Of a stretch of 64,000 nt of DNA, positions 50,062 to 60,145 are shown in pieces. Source of the stretch: Marinobacter panjinensis (GTDB lineage Bacteria > Pseudomonadota > Gammaproteobacteria > Pseudomonadales > Oleiphilaceae). The stretch is taken from assembly GCF_005298175.1 (NCBI RefSeq), contig NZ_SZYH01000001.1, positions 3,348,001 to 3,412,000 on the forward strand, in the 5' to 3' direction. The notes beneath the pieces are model-generated. The model had not been told where the DNA came from and ran no database searches. It saw only the letters and a program-made list of their open reading frames with translations. The first letter of the stretch is position 1; each line of letters begins with the position of its first letter. The translations under genes and the position numbers were made by a program.

Positions 50062-50481
50062 GTGAAGATGAAGAGAGTCCTGGCTGCCGTACTGCTTGGC
50101 TTCGGCCTGACAACAGGTGCCGTAATGGCCAACGTCGAAGATGAAATCCGCGCCCGTATCGCTCCGGTCGGTGACGTATGTGTACAGGGAGAAGATTGCG
50201 GACAGGAGTCAGCGCCTGCTGCGTCGGCCAGCTCTGAACCTCGCGCCGGTAATGAAGTCTATGACGCGGCTTGTGCCGCATGTCACGCGTCCGGCGCAGC
50301 CGGTGCGCCGATAGTGGGCGATTCGGGCGCTTGGGGTGGTCGTATCGACAAGGGACTGGAGACCCTGGTCAATCACGCCATCAACGGCTTCAACGCTATG
50401 CCTGCCAAGGGCGGATGTTCCAGCTGTTCCGACGAGGAAATTCAGGTGGCGGTCGAATATATGGTTGAACAGAGCGAGTAA
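50062..50481 (+). CDS. Cytochrome c5-family protein
   Basis: A 139-residue exported c-type cytochrome. Signal peptide LLGFGLTTGAVMA, haem motif CAACH near residue 74, and the C-terminal cysteine pair GGCSSCSDEE that marks cytochrome c5. The axial Met is in NAMPAKGGC. It acts in periplasmic electron transfer. A GTG at 50062 or the ATG at 50068 may be the start; GAGG lies 5 bases before the GTG. A terminator follows. Confidence 0.92.
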   Translation: MKMKRVLAAVLLGFGLTTGAVMANVEDEIRARIAPVGDVCVQGEDCGQESAPAASASSEPRAGNEVYDAACAACHASGAAGAPIVGDSGAWGGRIDKGLETLVNHAINGFNAMPAKGGCSSCSDEEIQVAVEYMVEQSE

Positions 50482-50510
50482 TCTGTCGCTGCGCCACCTC
50501 TGAACCGAAA

Positions 50511-50534
50511 AGCCCCGCCTTGCGGGGCTTTTTT
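50511..50534 (+). terminator. Rho-independent terminator after cytochrome c5
   Basis: AGCCCCGC (50511-50518), CTT loop, GCGGGGCT (50522-50529), then TTTTT. Confidence 0.93.
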
Positions 50535-50661
50535 GTGCGGCTCGAGACATGTTGATCTCCCGTATTATGTTGTTGTTTTTAAAGCGGAGAGGCAGAGCCT
50601 CCTGAATCAGTAACGGGAGAGAAACAGTTGAGAGATGCGATCGCAGGGTATTAGATTATGC

Positions 50662-52674
50662 TCATACTCCAAGGTCACCCAGAAGGGCGCTCAGCGTGGC
50701 CTTGCCCTTCTTCTGGTTGGCTTCCACATCAAGATCACCGGTACCCTCCCAGCGCAGGTCGTCTTCCGGCAGCTCATCCAGGAAGCGGCTAGGGATGGTT
50801 TCCAGTTTTTCGCCGTATTGTTTGCGCTGGGCGGCGTAGGTGAGGGTGAGGGTTTCCCGGGCCCGGGTGATGCCTACGTACATCAGCCGCCGCTCTTCCT
50901 CGATATTGCCTTCCTCGATGCTGGAGCGGTGGGGCAGGATTTCTTCTTCCAGGCCCAGGATGAACACATGGGGAAATTCCAGGCCTTTGGAGGCATGCAG
51001 GGTCAGCAACTGAACCTTGTCGCTGTCATCTTCCTCTTCCTGCTGTTCCATCATGTCCCGCAGGATCAGCCGGCTGATGGCATCCTCGATGCCCATCTCG
51101 TCGGCTGTGCCCTTGCCATCGTCCAGCATGCGCTGGATGGATTCCACCAGGTACCAGATGTTCTCCATCCGCCGCTCTGCCTGTTTCGGTGAGCCGGAAT
51201 GCAGGTGCAGCCATTCCTCGTATTCAATGTCGGTAAACAGCTGCTTGATCACCGGAATCGGGTCCTCGCCAAGCAGGCGCGCGCAGGTGTGGTCTACCCA
51301 GTGGGCAAAGCGGCGCAGGCGGTCCAGCCCCTTTTCCGTGACATGGGTTTCGGCACCCATATCGCCCAGGGCGCGGAACAGGCTGACATCGCGGGAGCGG
51401 GCGTAATGGCTGAGCTGCTCGAGGGTGCGGGGGCCGATCTCCCGGCGTGGTACGTTGACCACCCGCAGGAAGGCGGCATTGTCATCCGGGTTCACCAGCA
51501 GGCGCAGGTAAGACATGGCGTCCTTGATCTCGTTCTTGGAGAAAAACGACTGGCCGCCAGAGATGCGGTAGGGAATCTGGTAGGCCTGCAGCTTCACCTC
51601 CAGCAGGCGTGCCTGATGATTGCCCCGGTAAAGCACGGCGAAATCCCGGAAGGCCTGGCCTTTCTTGAGCTTCTGATCGAGGATTTCCGTGGCCACCCGC
51701 TCGGCTTCCGCATCTTCGTTGCGGCAACGGACGATGCGCAATTCATCCCCGATGGTGTGATCGCTCCACAGGGCTTTCTCGAACACGTGGGGATTGTTGG
51801 CGATGACCGTGTTGGCGCAACGCAGGATGCGGGCGGTGGAGCGGTAGTTCTGCTCCAGCTTGACGATCTTCAGGCTCGGGAAGTCTTCCTTCAGTTGCGC
51901 CAGGTTTTCCGGCCTGGCGCCGCGCCAGGCGTAGATGGACTGGTCGTCATCGCCTACCACGGTGAAGGCAGCGCGCTCTGCTACCAACAGCTTCACCATT
52001 TCATACTGGCACAGGTTGGTATCCTGGTATTCATCCACCAGCATGTAGCGGATCTTCCGCCGCCATTTCTGCAACACCTCCGGATTGTCGCGAAACAGCT
52101 GCACCGGCAGCAGGATAAGGTCATCGAAATCAACGGCGTTGTAGGCCTTCAGGTATTCGTTGTAATACCGGTAGATAATGGCAATGCGTTGCTCCCGCTC
52201 ATCCGCGGCCCGGCTCCAGGCGTCCTGGGGGCTGCGCATGGCGTTCTTCCATGAAGAGATGGTCATCTGCACGTCGGACAGTTCATCGCCGGCATCCGCA
52301 CTGGCCTCCCGCATCATCAGATCCTGCAGCAGTGCCTTGGCGTCTTCCGCGTCAAAAATGGAAAATCCGGGATGATAGCCCAGGTGCTCGTGCTCCTCCC
52401 GGATCATGTTGAGCCCCAGGTTGTGAAAGGTGGACACAATCAGCCCCCGGGTCAGCTTGCGATCCACCAGTCGCCCGACCCGCTCTTTCATTTCCCGGGC
52501 GGCCTTGTTGGTAAAGGTGACTGCGGCAATGTGTCGCCCGGGAATACCCAGGTGCTCGATCAGGTACGCAACCTTGCGGGTAATCACGCTGGTTTTGCCG
52601 CTGCCGGCACCGGCCAGTACCAACATGGGGCCATCCGCGTACCGGACGGCTTCACTCTGTCGGGGGTTGAGCAT
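50662..52674 (-). CDS. rep: ATP-dependent DNA helicase Rep
   Basis: A 670-residue UvrD/Rep helicase. Walker A is AGAGSGKTSVIT near residue 24. Other motifs are TFTNKAAREMKERV, DEYQDTNLCQYE, GDDDQSIYAWRGA, LEQNYRST, and the C-terminal LTLHASKGLEFPHVF. It unwinds DNA 3'-5' and helps replication forks through roadblocks. By comparison with E. coli Rep the ATG at 52674 (MLNPRQSEAV) is preferred over a GTG six bases earlier. Confidence 0.94.
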   Translation of the reverse strand: MLNPRQSEAVRYADGPMLVLAGAGSGKTSVITRKVAYLIEHLGIPGRHIAAVTFTNKAAREMKERVGRLVDRKLTRGLIVSTFHNLGLNMIREEHEHLGYHPGFSIFDAEDAKALLQDLMMREASADAGDELSDVQMTISSWKNAMRSPQDAWSRAADEREQRIAIIYRYYNEYLKAYNAVDFDDLILLPVQLFRDNPEVLQKWRRKIRYMLVDEYQDTNLCQYEMVKLLVAERAAFTVVGDDDQSIYAWRGARPENLAQLKEDFPSLKIVKLEQNYRSTARILRCANTVIANNPHVFEKALWSDHTIGDELRIVRCRNEDAEAERVATEILDQKLKKGQAFRDFAVLYRGNHQARLLEVKLQAYQIPYRISGGQSFFSKNEIKDAMSYLRLLVNPDDNAAFLRVVNVPRREIGPRTLEQLSHYARSRDVSLFRALGDMGAETHVTEKGLDRLRRFAHWVDHTCARLLGEDPIPVIKQLFTDIEYEEWLHLHSGSPKQAERRMENIWYLVESIQRMLDDGKGTADEMGIEDAISRLILRDMMEQQEEEDDSDKVQLLTLHASKGLEFPHVFILGLEEEILPHRSSIEEGNIEEERRLMYVGITRARETLTLTYAAQRKQYGEKLETIPSRFLDELPEDDLRWEGTGDLDVEANQKKGKATLSALLGDLGV

Positions 52675-52823
52675 GTTCACAATATGGGCGCCAAATCGGA
52701 ATTTGAGGGGTTAACTCGGGAAGCGGTTATTCTACACCAGCCGGACTTCCTGTACCTTGAGGATCTATCAGCTATTCTTGAGGAAACGGAGATGTTTGCT
52801 CACCAGCAACGGGACGCTTGTTG

Positions 52824-54560
52824 ATGACCCTGGCAGTAAAATCGTTTAATTCCGGCCATGTGCGCCTGTTGGTACTGACACCCGAGTACTCGGATTTTTT
52901 GTGGCTGGGTGACATGCTGGCAGAGGACAGGGAATTGGAGCCTGATCTGACCTGGTGTCCGGATCTGATTGACTGCGACGACCTGATTCACAACACCCAC
53001 TTTGATGTCATCCTCTGGGACTGCGTGTTTCATGGTGGTTCCGAAGATGCTTTCCTGCAATACCTGTCTGCGTCCAGTAATGAAAAGCCGGTGCTGGCCA
53101 TGAGTGCGGAGCCGGCCGCAGAGCGGGCGCCAGGCCTGTATTCCAATGGTGCAGCGGATTACCTGTGTCGCCAGGGGCTCGATCGGTGGGGCCTTTGCCG
53201 GGCAGTTCGGTGCCTGTGGTACCGGGAACAGTTGGCCGAGTACTCCCATGGCCAGTTGGGCAGAGAAGTCGCCAGCGGATTTATCAATCGCGATCTGTTT
53301 TTCGACCGCCTGCAGCAGGCCTTGTTGCGGGCAGAGCGCGCCAGTCAGCGGCTCGCCCTGCTGCACATCAACCTCGACGATTTTCGCAGTTTCAATGAAT
53401 CCTTCGGCTACCAGAAAAGCGACCAGATCATGCTCAAGCTGGCGGAACGCCTGCGGCTGAACCTGCGGCGCATGGATTCGTTGATGCGTATTGGTGGCGA
53501 TGAGTTCGCGATCATTGTCGAGAAAGTGGAAGACTCACTGGATATCACCCAGATTATCCGCAAGATCGTGAACGCGATCGGTGAGCCACTGAGCATCGAT
53601 GGCCAGAACGTGGTGGTCAGCGCCAGCCTTGGGGTTGCCACCTATCCCGAGGCCGGCGAAAGCCCGGAGAACCTGATGCGCCGGGCCAACCGCGCCATGT
53701 TCGAGGCCAAACGCGATCCCGGCACCAGCTACCGTTTTTACGATCGCCAGTTGCACATTACGGCAGGCTACCAGTTACGCCTGGAGGCGGACCTCCGCAA
53801 TGCCCTGCGGGGCAACGAACTGGAAGTGTACTATCAGCCGCGGATTGACCTGGCTTCAGAGGAAGTTCGCGGTGTGGAATGCCTGTTGCGGTGGAATCAC
53901 CCGGAGCGGGGGCTGGTGGGCCCGGATGAGTTTATTCCGGTGGCGGAGCGTAGCGGGTTGATCGTACCCATTGGCTACTGGGTAATCGAGCAGGCCTGCA
54001 AGCGCCTGCAGGAATCTTCCGAGCTGGGGCATCCCGGGCTGGTATTTGCCGTCAATCTCTCGTTCCGCCAGTTTCATGACCGCAAGATGACGGAAACCAT
54101 TTTCCGCATTATCTTCAATGCCAATGTGGATACCAGCCTGCTGGAACTGGAACTCACTGAAAGCGCCATGATGCACGACCCGGAATACGCCCAGCGTTGC
54201 CTTCGGGAGCTCAACCAGCTGGGTATCAGCTTTGCCCTTGATGACTTCGGTACCGGTTTCTCCTCCCTCAGCAATCTCCAGCACCTGCCCATCTCTCTGG
54301 TCAAAATCGACAAGTCCTTCGTCCAGGAGCTGGGACATTCGGCGGATGCCGAACACATTATTCGCGCTATCATCAGCCTGGCCCACAGCCTGCAGATCAG
54401 TGTGGTCGCAGAGGGCGTGGAAACCGAAGGACAACTGGAATTCCTGCGTCAGCACCACTGTGATGAAATCCAGGGTTACTACTACGCCCGCCCCATGCCC
54501 TGGAATGATCTTGTTCAATTCCTGGACAACCGGAGCCGCTCTGCTTGCCTGCAGCAATAA
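52824..54560 (+). CDS. GGDEF-EAL cyclic-di-GMP signalling protein with REC-like N-terminus
   Basis: A 578-residue cytoplasmic protein. Residues 1-140 look like a receiver-type domain (RLLVLTPEYSDFLWLGDML, VILWDCVFHGG) lacking clear acidic-pocket residues. The GGDEF motif is intact (RIGGDEFAIIVEKV, near residue 230), so diguanylate cyclase activity is possible. The EAL motif is changed to ECL (VRGVECLLRWNHP), yet DDFGTGFSSL and the later KIDKSFV are kept. Phosphodiesterase activity is therefore plausible. Which activity dominates cannot be read from sequence. Confidence 0.88.
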   Translation: MTLAVKSFNSGHVRLLVLTPEYSDFLWLGDMLAEDRELEPDLTWCPDLIDCDDLIHNTHFDVILWDCVFHGGSEDAFLQYLSASSNEKPVLAMSAEPAAERAPGLYSNGAADYLCRQGLDRWGLCRAVRCLWYREQLAEYSHGQLGREVASGFINRDLFFDRLQQALLRAERASQRLALLHINLDDFRSFNESFGYQKSDQIMLKLAERLRLNLRRMDSLMRIGGDEFAIIVEKVEDSLDITQIIRKIVNAIGEPLSIDGQNVVVSASLGVATYPEAGESPENLMRRANRAMFEAKRDPGTSYRFYDRQLHITAGYQLRLEADLRNALRGNELEVYYQPRIDLASEEVRGVECLLRWNHPERGLVGPDEFIPVAERSGLIVPIGYWVIEQACKRLQESSELGHPGLVFAVNLSFRQFHDRKMTETIFRIIFNANVDTSLLELELTESAMMHDPEYAQRCLRELNQLGISFALDDFGTGFSSLSNLQHLPISLVKIDKSFVQELGHSADAEHIIRAIISLAHSLQISVVAEGVETEGQLEFLRQHHCDEIQGYYYARPMPWNDLVQFLDNRSRSACLQQ

Positions 54561-54607
54561 GCCGCTGTACCTTTGCGCTTTGACTCGTAAGCATCAGATG
54601 AGGTTGC

Positions 54608-56950
54608 ATGAACAGTATCATCAGGCGCATTGCTGACGAACTGGGTGTTCGTGAACAGCAGGTTAATGCCACCGTGGAAATGCTGGACGGTGGCGCCACC
54701 GTCCCTTTTATTGCCCGCTACCGCAAGGAAGTCACCGGTTCGCTGGACGACAGCCAGTTGCGTAATCTGGAAGAACGCCTGCGCTATCTGCGGGAACTGG
54801 ATGACCGTCGCTCCACCATCCTCAACAGCATCGAGGAGCAGGGCAAGCTGACCGATGAGCTGCGTGCCAGCATCGATGCGGCGGATACCAAGAATCGCCT
54901 GGAAGACCTGTATCTACCTTACAAACCGAAGCGTCGTACCAAGGCCCAGATTGCCCGTGAGGCAGGGTTGGAGCCTCTGGCGGATGCGCTTTATGACGAT
55001 CCTACCCTGGAGCCGGAGCAGACAGCGGAAGGCTACCTGAACGAAGAAGCCGGTATCACCGACGCCAAGGCCGCTCTCGATGGCGCCCGTTATATCCTCA
55101 TGGAACGGTTTGCCGAGGACGCGGAGCTGCTGGGTGAGCTGCGTGATTTCATCTGGCAGCAGGGCCAGCTCAAGGTTGCCGTGGTGGCCGGCAAGGAGAA
55201 CGAAGGCGCCAAGTTCCGAGACTACTTCGACCATGTCGAGCCACTGAAAAAAGTGCCTTCCCATCGTGCCCTGGCCATTCTTCGCGGCCGCAACGAAGGG
55301 GTGCTGACCTATTCCATTGTGGTGGGCGATGCCGAAGACGACCGCCGACAGCCGCATCCCGCTGAGCAGCGCATTGCCGCTCGATGGCGCGTTCGGGACA
55401 GCGGCCGCGCTGCCGACCGCTGGCTGTCGGAAGTGGTGCGCTGGACCTGGCGGGTAAAGCTGTCTACCCAGATTGAAACCGACCTGATGGCCCAGGTGCG
55501 GGAAGCGGCGGAAACCGAAGCCATCAACGTGTTTGCGGCCAATCTCAAGGACCTGTTGTTATTGGCGCCCGCCGGCCAGCGCCCGACCCTGGGGTTGGAC
55601 CCTGGCCTGCGTACCGGCGTGAAAGTTGCCATCATCGACGGCACCGGCCAGGTGGTGGGGCATGGTGGCATTTTCCCCCATGCGCCCCGCAACCAGTGGG
55701 ACCAGTCCATTGAGCAACTGGCCAAATGGTGTCGCGAATACCGCATTGAACTTGTTGCCATCGGCAACGGCACCGCTTCCCGTGAGACCGAAAAGCTGGT
55801 GGCGGACCTGTGTAAGCGTTACCCGGAACTGAAACTGGCGCGCATTGTGGTCAGTGAGTCCGGCGCCTCCATCTATTCCGCCTCCGAGTTTGCCTCCCGC
55901 GAGCTGCCCGATCTGGATGTGACCATCCGTGGCGCGGTGTCGATTGCCCGCCGCTTGCAGGACCCGCTGGCGGAAATGGTCAAGATCGAACCCAAGTCCA
56001 TCGGTGTCGGGCAGTACCAGCACGATGTCTCACAGGTGCAGCTGGCCCGCAGCCTGGATGCCGTGGTGGAAGACTGTGTTAACGGTGTTGGCGTGGACCT
56101 GAATACGGCCTCCATTCCGCTGCTGGCACGAGTGTCGGGTCTGAATCAGAGCATTGCCCAGAACATCGTCGACTTCCGTAACCAGAATGGCGTATTCCGT
56201 GACCGCAAGCAGTTGCTTAAAGTGTCGCGGCTGGGGGACCGTACATTCGAGCAGGCGGCCGGCTTCCTGCGCATTGCCAGTGGCGACAACCCGCTGGACC
56301 GTTCGTCGGTTCACCCGGAGGCCTATGGTGTGGTTGAGGCCATTGCCCGCAAGAACAACCGCAAGGTCGAGGGCATTATTGGCGACGCTGCGTTCCTGCG
56401 TTCACTGAACCCGCAGGACTACGTCACCGAGCAGTTTGGTCTGCCCACCATAAAGGATATTATTACGGAACTGGAAAAGCCGGGTCGGGACCCGCGCCCG
56501 GAATTCCGCTTTGCCAGCTTTGAGGAAGGAGTGGAAACGCTGAACGACCTGAAACCGGGCATGGTGCTGGAAGGGTCGGTCACCAACGTTACCAATTTCG
56601 GGGCGTTCGTGGATATTGGCGTTCACCAGGACGGGTTGGTGCATATTTCCGCCCTGTCCAATACCTTTGTCAAAGACCCGAGGGAAGTGGTCAAGGCGGG
56701 GGATATCGTCAAGGTCAAAGTGATGGAAGTGGACATCCCGAGAAAGCGGATTGCGCTTTCCATGCGTATGGATGACCAGCCTGGTGAGAAAGCCGACCAT
56801 CGTGCCGGCTCCGGTGGTAAGCGCAGGGATAGCAGTGGCAAGCCTTCCGCCGGGAACGAACGCCAGAAGGGCGCGGAAAGCCCGCAGAAGGGTGCCATGG
56901 CCGGAGCACTGGCACAGGCGCTGGCATCTGCCCGTAAAGACGGCCGTTAA
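54608..56950 (+). CDS. tex: Transcription accessory protein Tex
   Basis: A 780-residue RNA-binding protein. It has the N-terminal Tex helices ([17 protein letters not shown]), the YqgF-like core ([20 protein letters not shown], near residue 330), helix-hairpin-helix motifs ([20 protein letters not shown]), and a C-terminal S1 domain ([17 protein letters not shown], near residue 665). The tail after S1 is rich in Gly, Lys and Ser, like other Tex proteins. It influences transcription and RNA turnover. A hairpin lies between it and gshA. Confidence 0.95.
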   Translation: MNSIIRRIADELGVREQQVNATVEMLDGGATVPFIARYRKEVTGSLDDSQLRNLEERLRYLRELDDRRSTILNSIEEQGKLTDELRASIDAADTKNRLEDLYLPYKPKRRTKAQIAREAGLEPLADALYDDPTLEPEQTAEGYLNEEAGITDAKAALDGARYILMERFAEDAELLGELRDFIWQQGQLKVAVVAGKENEGAKFRDYFDHVEPLKKVPSHRALAILRGRNEGVLTYSIVVGDAEDDRRQPHPAEQRIAARWRVRDSGRAADRWLSEVVRWTWRVKLSTQIETDLMAQVREAAETEAINVFAANLKDLLLLAPAGQRPTLGLDPGLRTGVKVAIIDGTGQVVGHGGIFPHAPRNQWDQSIEQLAKWCREYRIELVAIGNGTASRETEKLVADLCKRYPELKLARIVVSESGASIYSASEFASRELPDLDVTIRGAVSIARRLQDPLAEMVKIEPKSIGVGQYQHDVSQVQLARSLDAVVEDCVNGVGVDLNTASIPLLARVSGLNQSIAQNIVDFRNQNGVFRDRKQLLKVSRLGDRTFEQAAGFLRIASGDNPLDRSSVHPEAYGVVEAIARKNNRKVEGIIGDAAFLRSLNPQDYVTEQFGLPTIKDIITELEKPGRDPRPEFRFASFEEGVETLNDLKPGMVLEGSVTNVTNFGAFVDIGVHQDGLVHISALSNTFVKDPREVVKAGDIVKVKVMEVDIPRKRIALSMRMDDQPGEKADHRAGSGGKRRDSSGKPSAGNERQKGAESPQKGAMAGALAQALASARKDGR

Positions 56951-56973
56951 CCCGCGCCGTTACACATTATTCT

Positions 56974-57002
56974 GATGACGGCCGGAGATCCCGGCCGTCA
57001 TC
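56974..57002. terminator. Strong hairpin between tex and gshA
   Basis: GATGACGGCCGG (56974-56985) pairs with CCGGCCGTCATC (56991-57002) around a 5-base loop, without a T tract. It may stop tex transcripts or lie in the 5' leader of gshA, whose ATG is 17 bases further on. Confidence 0.5.
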
Positions 57003-57018
57003 CCAGCAGGAGTCATTC

Positions 57019-58572
57019 ATGGGTGAATCCCGCCATCAGCTTTTTCAGCAGTTCGCTGCCAGTCAGTGGACAGGGTTCCGGAAGGGCGTGGAAAAAGAGG
57101 GCCTGCGGGTCGATCGCAACGGCTTTATTGCCCAGACTCCGCACCCGCACTCCCTCGGCTCCGCGCTGACCCATCCACGGGTCACTACGGACTACTCCGA
57201 GGCCTTGCTGGAACTGATTACGCCAGTGTTCGACACCACTCGGGGCATGCTTGACTCCCTGCGGGACATACACCGGTTCGTTCAGCACAATCTGGGTGAC
57301 GAGGTGTTCTGGTCCACCAGTATGCCTTGTGAGCTGGATGGCGACGCAAGTATTCCCATTGCCGAATACGGTACCTCCAACATCGGGCGCCTCAAGCACG
57401 TTTACCGTCAGGGGCTGGCGGTGCGTTATGGGCGCATGATGCAGAGCATTGCCGGCGCCCATTACAACCTGTCCCTGCCCGACAGCTTCTGGAACCTGTG
57501 GCAGCAGGCGGTTGGCAACCAGCAAAGCCTTCAGGATTTCAAATCGGACCAGTACTTCTGGCTGATTCGCAACTTCCGCCGCCGCAGCTGGCTGCTGATG
57601 TTGCTGTTCGGGGCGTCGCCGGCACTGGATGCCAGCTTTGTGAAGGGGGTGCGTCACGACCTCGCCCGTTTCCGAGACGACACCTGGTACCGCCGGAACG
57701 CCACATCCCTGCGCATGGGAGACCTGGGCTATCACAATAATGCCCAGGCCTCGCTCAATATCTGTTTCAACGAACTGAAGACCTACACGGACACCCTTTA
57801 CCGGGCGATTCACACGCCGTGGCCGCCCTATGAAGAGATCGGCATCCAGCGTGATGGCGAGTTTATCCAGATCAACACCAGCGTGCTGCAGATCGAGAAC
57901 GAGTACTACAGTGCCGTACGCCCCAAACGTACCACCGAGCGGGAGGAGAAGCCGATTCAGGCCCTGGAATCCCGTGGTGTTGAATACATCGAGGTGCGTT
58001 GCCTGGATCTCGACCCGTTCTCCCCGGTCGGGGTCAACGAAAGCCAGGTCGATTTCCTGGATCTGTTCCTTCTGGATTGCCTGCTGTCCGACAGCCCGCG
58101 CATTGACGATGATGAGTGTGACCGGCTGGACGACAACTATCAGGATGTGGTGGCCAGGGGCAGGGACCCGAAGCTTACCCTGTGTCGTGCCGGTGAGCCG
58201 GTCGCTGTAGGTGATGCGGCCAGGGCTTTGCTGGACCGACTGGCGCCGCTGGCGGAACAGTTGGACGTCTGGAATGGTGACGAAACCTACCGACGCGCCC
58301 TGGATGACCAGAGAGCCAAGCTGGAGGATCCGCTTCAGGTTCCCTCGGCCAGGGTGCTGGAAGCCATGGAAAGTTCCGGTATGGGTCACCGCGAGTGGGG
58401 GCTGGAGGTGTCCAGGAGCCACCAGCAAACATTGCGGGACGAAGGCCTGCCGGATGAAGTGATGGCGGCGTTCGAGAAAATGAGCGAGGAGTCTCTTTCG
58501 GAGCAGGCTGCCATGGAACAGCGTGATAACCAGCCATTTGGCGAGTTCCTGGAGCAGTACCTGCGTTCCTGA
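57019..58572 (+). CDS. gshA: Glutamate-cysteine ligase (gamma-proteobacterial GshA)
   Basis: A 517-residue GshA of the E. coli type. Features include GFRKGVEKEGLRVDRNGFIAQTPHP, DYSEALLELITPVFDT, STSMPCELDGDASIPIAEYGTSNIGRLKHVYRQGL, and FWLIRNFRRRSWLLMLLFGASPA. It makes gamma-glutamylcysteine, first step to glutathione, with ATP. AGGAG lies eight bases upstream. The C-terminus (EQLEQYLRS-like) is standard length. Confidence 0.95.
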   Translation: MGESRHQLFQQFAASQWTGFRKGVEKEGLRVDRNGFIAQTPHPHSLGSALTHPRVTTDYSEALLELITPVFDTTRGMLDSLRDIHRFVQHNLGDEVFWSTSMPCELDGDASIPIAEYGTSNIGRLKHVYRQGLAVRYGRMMQSIAGAHYNLSLPDSFWNLWQQAVGNQQSLQDFKSDQYFWLIRNFRRRSWLLMLLFGASPALDASFVKGVRHDLARFRDDTWYRRNATSLRMGDLGYHNNAQASLNICFNELKTYTDTLYRAIHTPWPPYEEIGIQRDGEFIQINTSVLQIENEYYSAVRPKRTTEREEKPIQALESRGVEYIEVRCLDLDPFSPVGVNESQVDFLDLFLLDCLLSDSPRIDDDECDRLDDNYQDVVARGRDPKLTLCRAGEPVAVGDAARALLDRLAPLAEQLDVWNGDETYRRALDDQRAKLEDPLQVPSARVLEAMESSGMGHREWGLEVSRSHQQTLRDEGLPDEVMAAFEKMSEESLSEQAAMEQRDNQPFGEFLEQYLRS

Positions 58573-58655
58573 AGTGGAAGTTCCGGACCTGTCGCACAGA
58601 AATGTAACTAAAGTTTGTCAGGCTCTGCCGGCGCTGTTAATTTCTGTAAACAGAA

Positions 58656-58676
58656 AGCCACCGTCTGAAGGTGGCT
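58656..58676 (+). terminator. Hairpin in the gshA-rmf gap
   Basis: AGCCACC (58656-58662) pairs with GGTGGCT (58670-58676). No T run follows; it lies 24 bases before the rmf start and might be a terminator or part of the rmf leader. Confidence 0.35.
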
Positions 58677-58699
58677 CGGCAGGTAGACGGAGTACCGAC

Positions 58700-58912
58700 A
58701 TGGCCAGAGATATCAAGCTGGGATGGGATGTAGAGTCCCTGAACAAGGCCTATCGCCAAGGCTACATGGCGGCCTCCATGGGAATGGATCGCAACCGTTG
58801 TCCGTACCGCGGTGACGTGGTGATTGCTGCCTGGGAAGCCGGCTGGGAAGACGCCGAACAGGTGGCCAGAGAGGCGCCGCTCGCGGATGACCTGTTCTTC
58901 CGCATTGCCTGA
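58700..58912 (+). CDS. rmf: Ribosome modulation factor
   Basis: A 70-residue RMF. It contains AYRQGYMAASMGMDRNRCPY and AAWEAGWEDAEQVARE, the conserved RMF positions. RMF forms hibernating 100S ribosome dimers in stationary phase. The start at 58700 matches the family start (MARDIKLGWDVESLNKAY is slightly extended compared with E. coli). Predicted to be under growth-phase control; no operator could be identified. Confidence 0.94.
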   Translation: MARDIKLGWDVESLNKAYRQGYMAASMGMDRNRCPYRGDVVIAAWEAGWEDAEQVAREAPLADDLFFRIA

Positions 58913-58934
58913 CCCTTGCCGCATTTCCCGGTAG

Positions 58935-59384
58935 TTACTTCTGCACCACAAACTCGGTAAATAACACGCCGGTGATGCTCTCGCCGGTTTGCTGCTCTTC
59001 CAGTACCGCATTAATTCGACTTGCAGCTTCCTCTCGAAGCGCCTGCTGTCCTTCATTTCCAGACAGCCGGTCAGTATCCGCCTGCTCTCCGAACAGCATC
59101 ACCAGCTCGTGACGCAGCCTGGGCATGTGGGCTTCTACCGCCGGGCGCGTGGTTTCCCTGGAAGCCCGTATGGTGACGGCCGCCTTGAGGTAGGTCAGCT
59201 TGGTGCCCGGTTCACCCACATGGGTCACGAAGGGAGGATCCATTGCAATGTAGTCCGTTATCCCCGGCTCTTCCTCCTGCAGCTCTTCCTTTTCGGCTTC
59301 CTCGTCTTCCTGGGCATAGGTGATGGAGGCCAGGGGCAGGGTCATCAGCAGAGCCAGCAAAAGGTGCTTTGGCTTAAGTGTCAT
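58935..59384 (-). CDS. FliL-like exported protein
   Basis: A 149-residue protein with a signal peptide (LLALLMTLPLASITYA), a very acidic stretch (DEEAEKEELQEEEP), then a FliL-type C-terminal domain (YLKAAVTIRASRE, RINAVLEEQQTGESITGVLFTEFVVQ). True FliL is anchored in the inner membrane beside the flagellar motor. This version appears to be cleaved and is not near flagellar genes. A role as a free periplasmic FliL homologue is possible; function is not established. Confidence 0.8.
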   Translation of the reverse strand: MTLKPKHLLLALLMTLPLASITYAQEDEEAEKEELQEEEPGITDYIAMDPPFVTHVGEPGTKLTYLKAAVTIRASRETTRPAVEAHMPRLRHELVMLFGEQADTDRLSGNEGQQALREEAASRINAVLEEQQTGESITGVLFTEFVVQK

Positions 59385-59546
59385 AGGCTTGAAGTTCGTA
59401 TTGGTTTAAGGTTAAGTGGCTGGGCGCCTGCAGGCACCACCGATGCTGGGAGAATAGCAGGGTCGATGCAGGGTTGCAGCATCTGCTGGTCCCGCCACAT
59501 CGGCGGGACGAACTGTCCGACATGAATGTTGATCAGAGGTAATCAT

Positions 59547-60053
59547 TTGACTTCCCGAGCCGTTTTTTTCCTGATATTCCTGCTTTGTGCTGGCCTGCTT
59601 GGCGTGGCCTTCTACATGGAACATGTCATGGGGCTGGAGCCTTGTCCGTTGTGCTGGTTGCAGCGGTTCGGATTTATGGCCGCGGGCCTGGTCAGCCTGC
59701 TGGCGGCGCTGCATGGCCCCCGGGGATTCGCGATCAGAGTCTATGGTTTTTTTCTGGCGGTGAGTGCCGGGGCCGGTCTTGGGGTAGCGGGGCGTCAGCT
59801 CTGGTTGCAGAGCCTGCCTGCTGACCAGGTTCCAGCCTGCGGCCCGTCGGTGGAGTATATGCTGGACGTTCTGCCCTGGATGGAGGTGCTGACCACTGCG
59901 CTCAGGGGGACTGGCGATTGCGCCGAAGTGACCTGGCGTTTCCTCGGGCTCAGTATTCCCGGGTGGACCGCCATCTTTTTTACTCTACTGGTGATCATTG
60001 GTCTGATCATGCTGTTCCGGCCCGGGAAAAAGTCTGGCTGGATACAGGGCTGA
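59547..60053 (+). CDS. dsbB: Disulfide bond formation protein DsbB
   Basis: A protein of about 168 residues with four membrane segments. The first periplasmic cysteine pair is CPLCW in EPCPLCWLQRFGFM. The second pair is in PACGPSVEYM and GTGDCAEVTW. It reoxidises DsbA and passes electrons to quinone. The start is uncertain: TTG at 59547 has AGAGGT six bases upstream, while an ATG at 59526 is in frame but lacks a ribosome site. Confidence 0.92.
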   Translation: MTSRAVFFLIFLLCAGLLGVAFYMEHVMGLEPCPLCWLQRFGFMAAGLVSLLAALHGPRGFAIRVYGFFLAVSAGAGLGVAGRQLWLQSLPADQVPACGPSVEYMLDVLPWMEVLTTALRGTGDCAEVTWRFLGLSIPGWTAIFFTLLVIIGLIMLFRPGKKSGWIQG

Positions 60054-60145
60054 AACGGTTGCGACGGACCGTCGGCATGGGGTAACTTGAGACTCGACAC
60101 AACAAGAAGAATCAAACCAGAACCCGGTAACCGGAGATAGACCTC

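Noticed and set aside
57013..58428. 471-residue frame antisense to gshA
   Set aside because: Complementary shadow of a strongly conserved gene; no ribosome-binding site and no family.
58523..58699. N-terminal extension of the RMF reading frame
   Set aside because: The family starts at 58700 with a proper distance to GACGGAG; the upstream part overlaps the gshA end and a hairpin.
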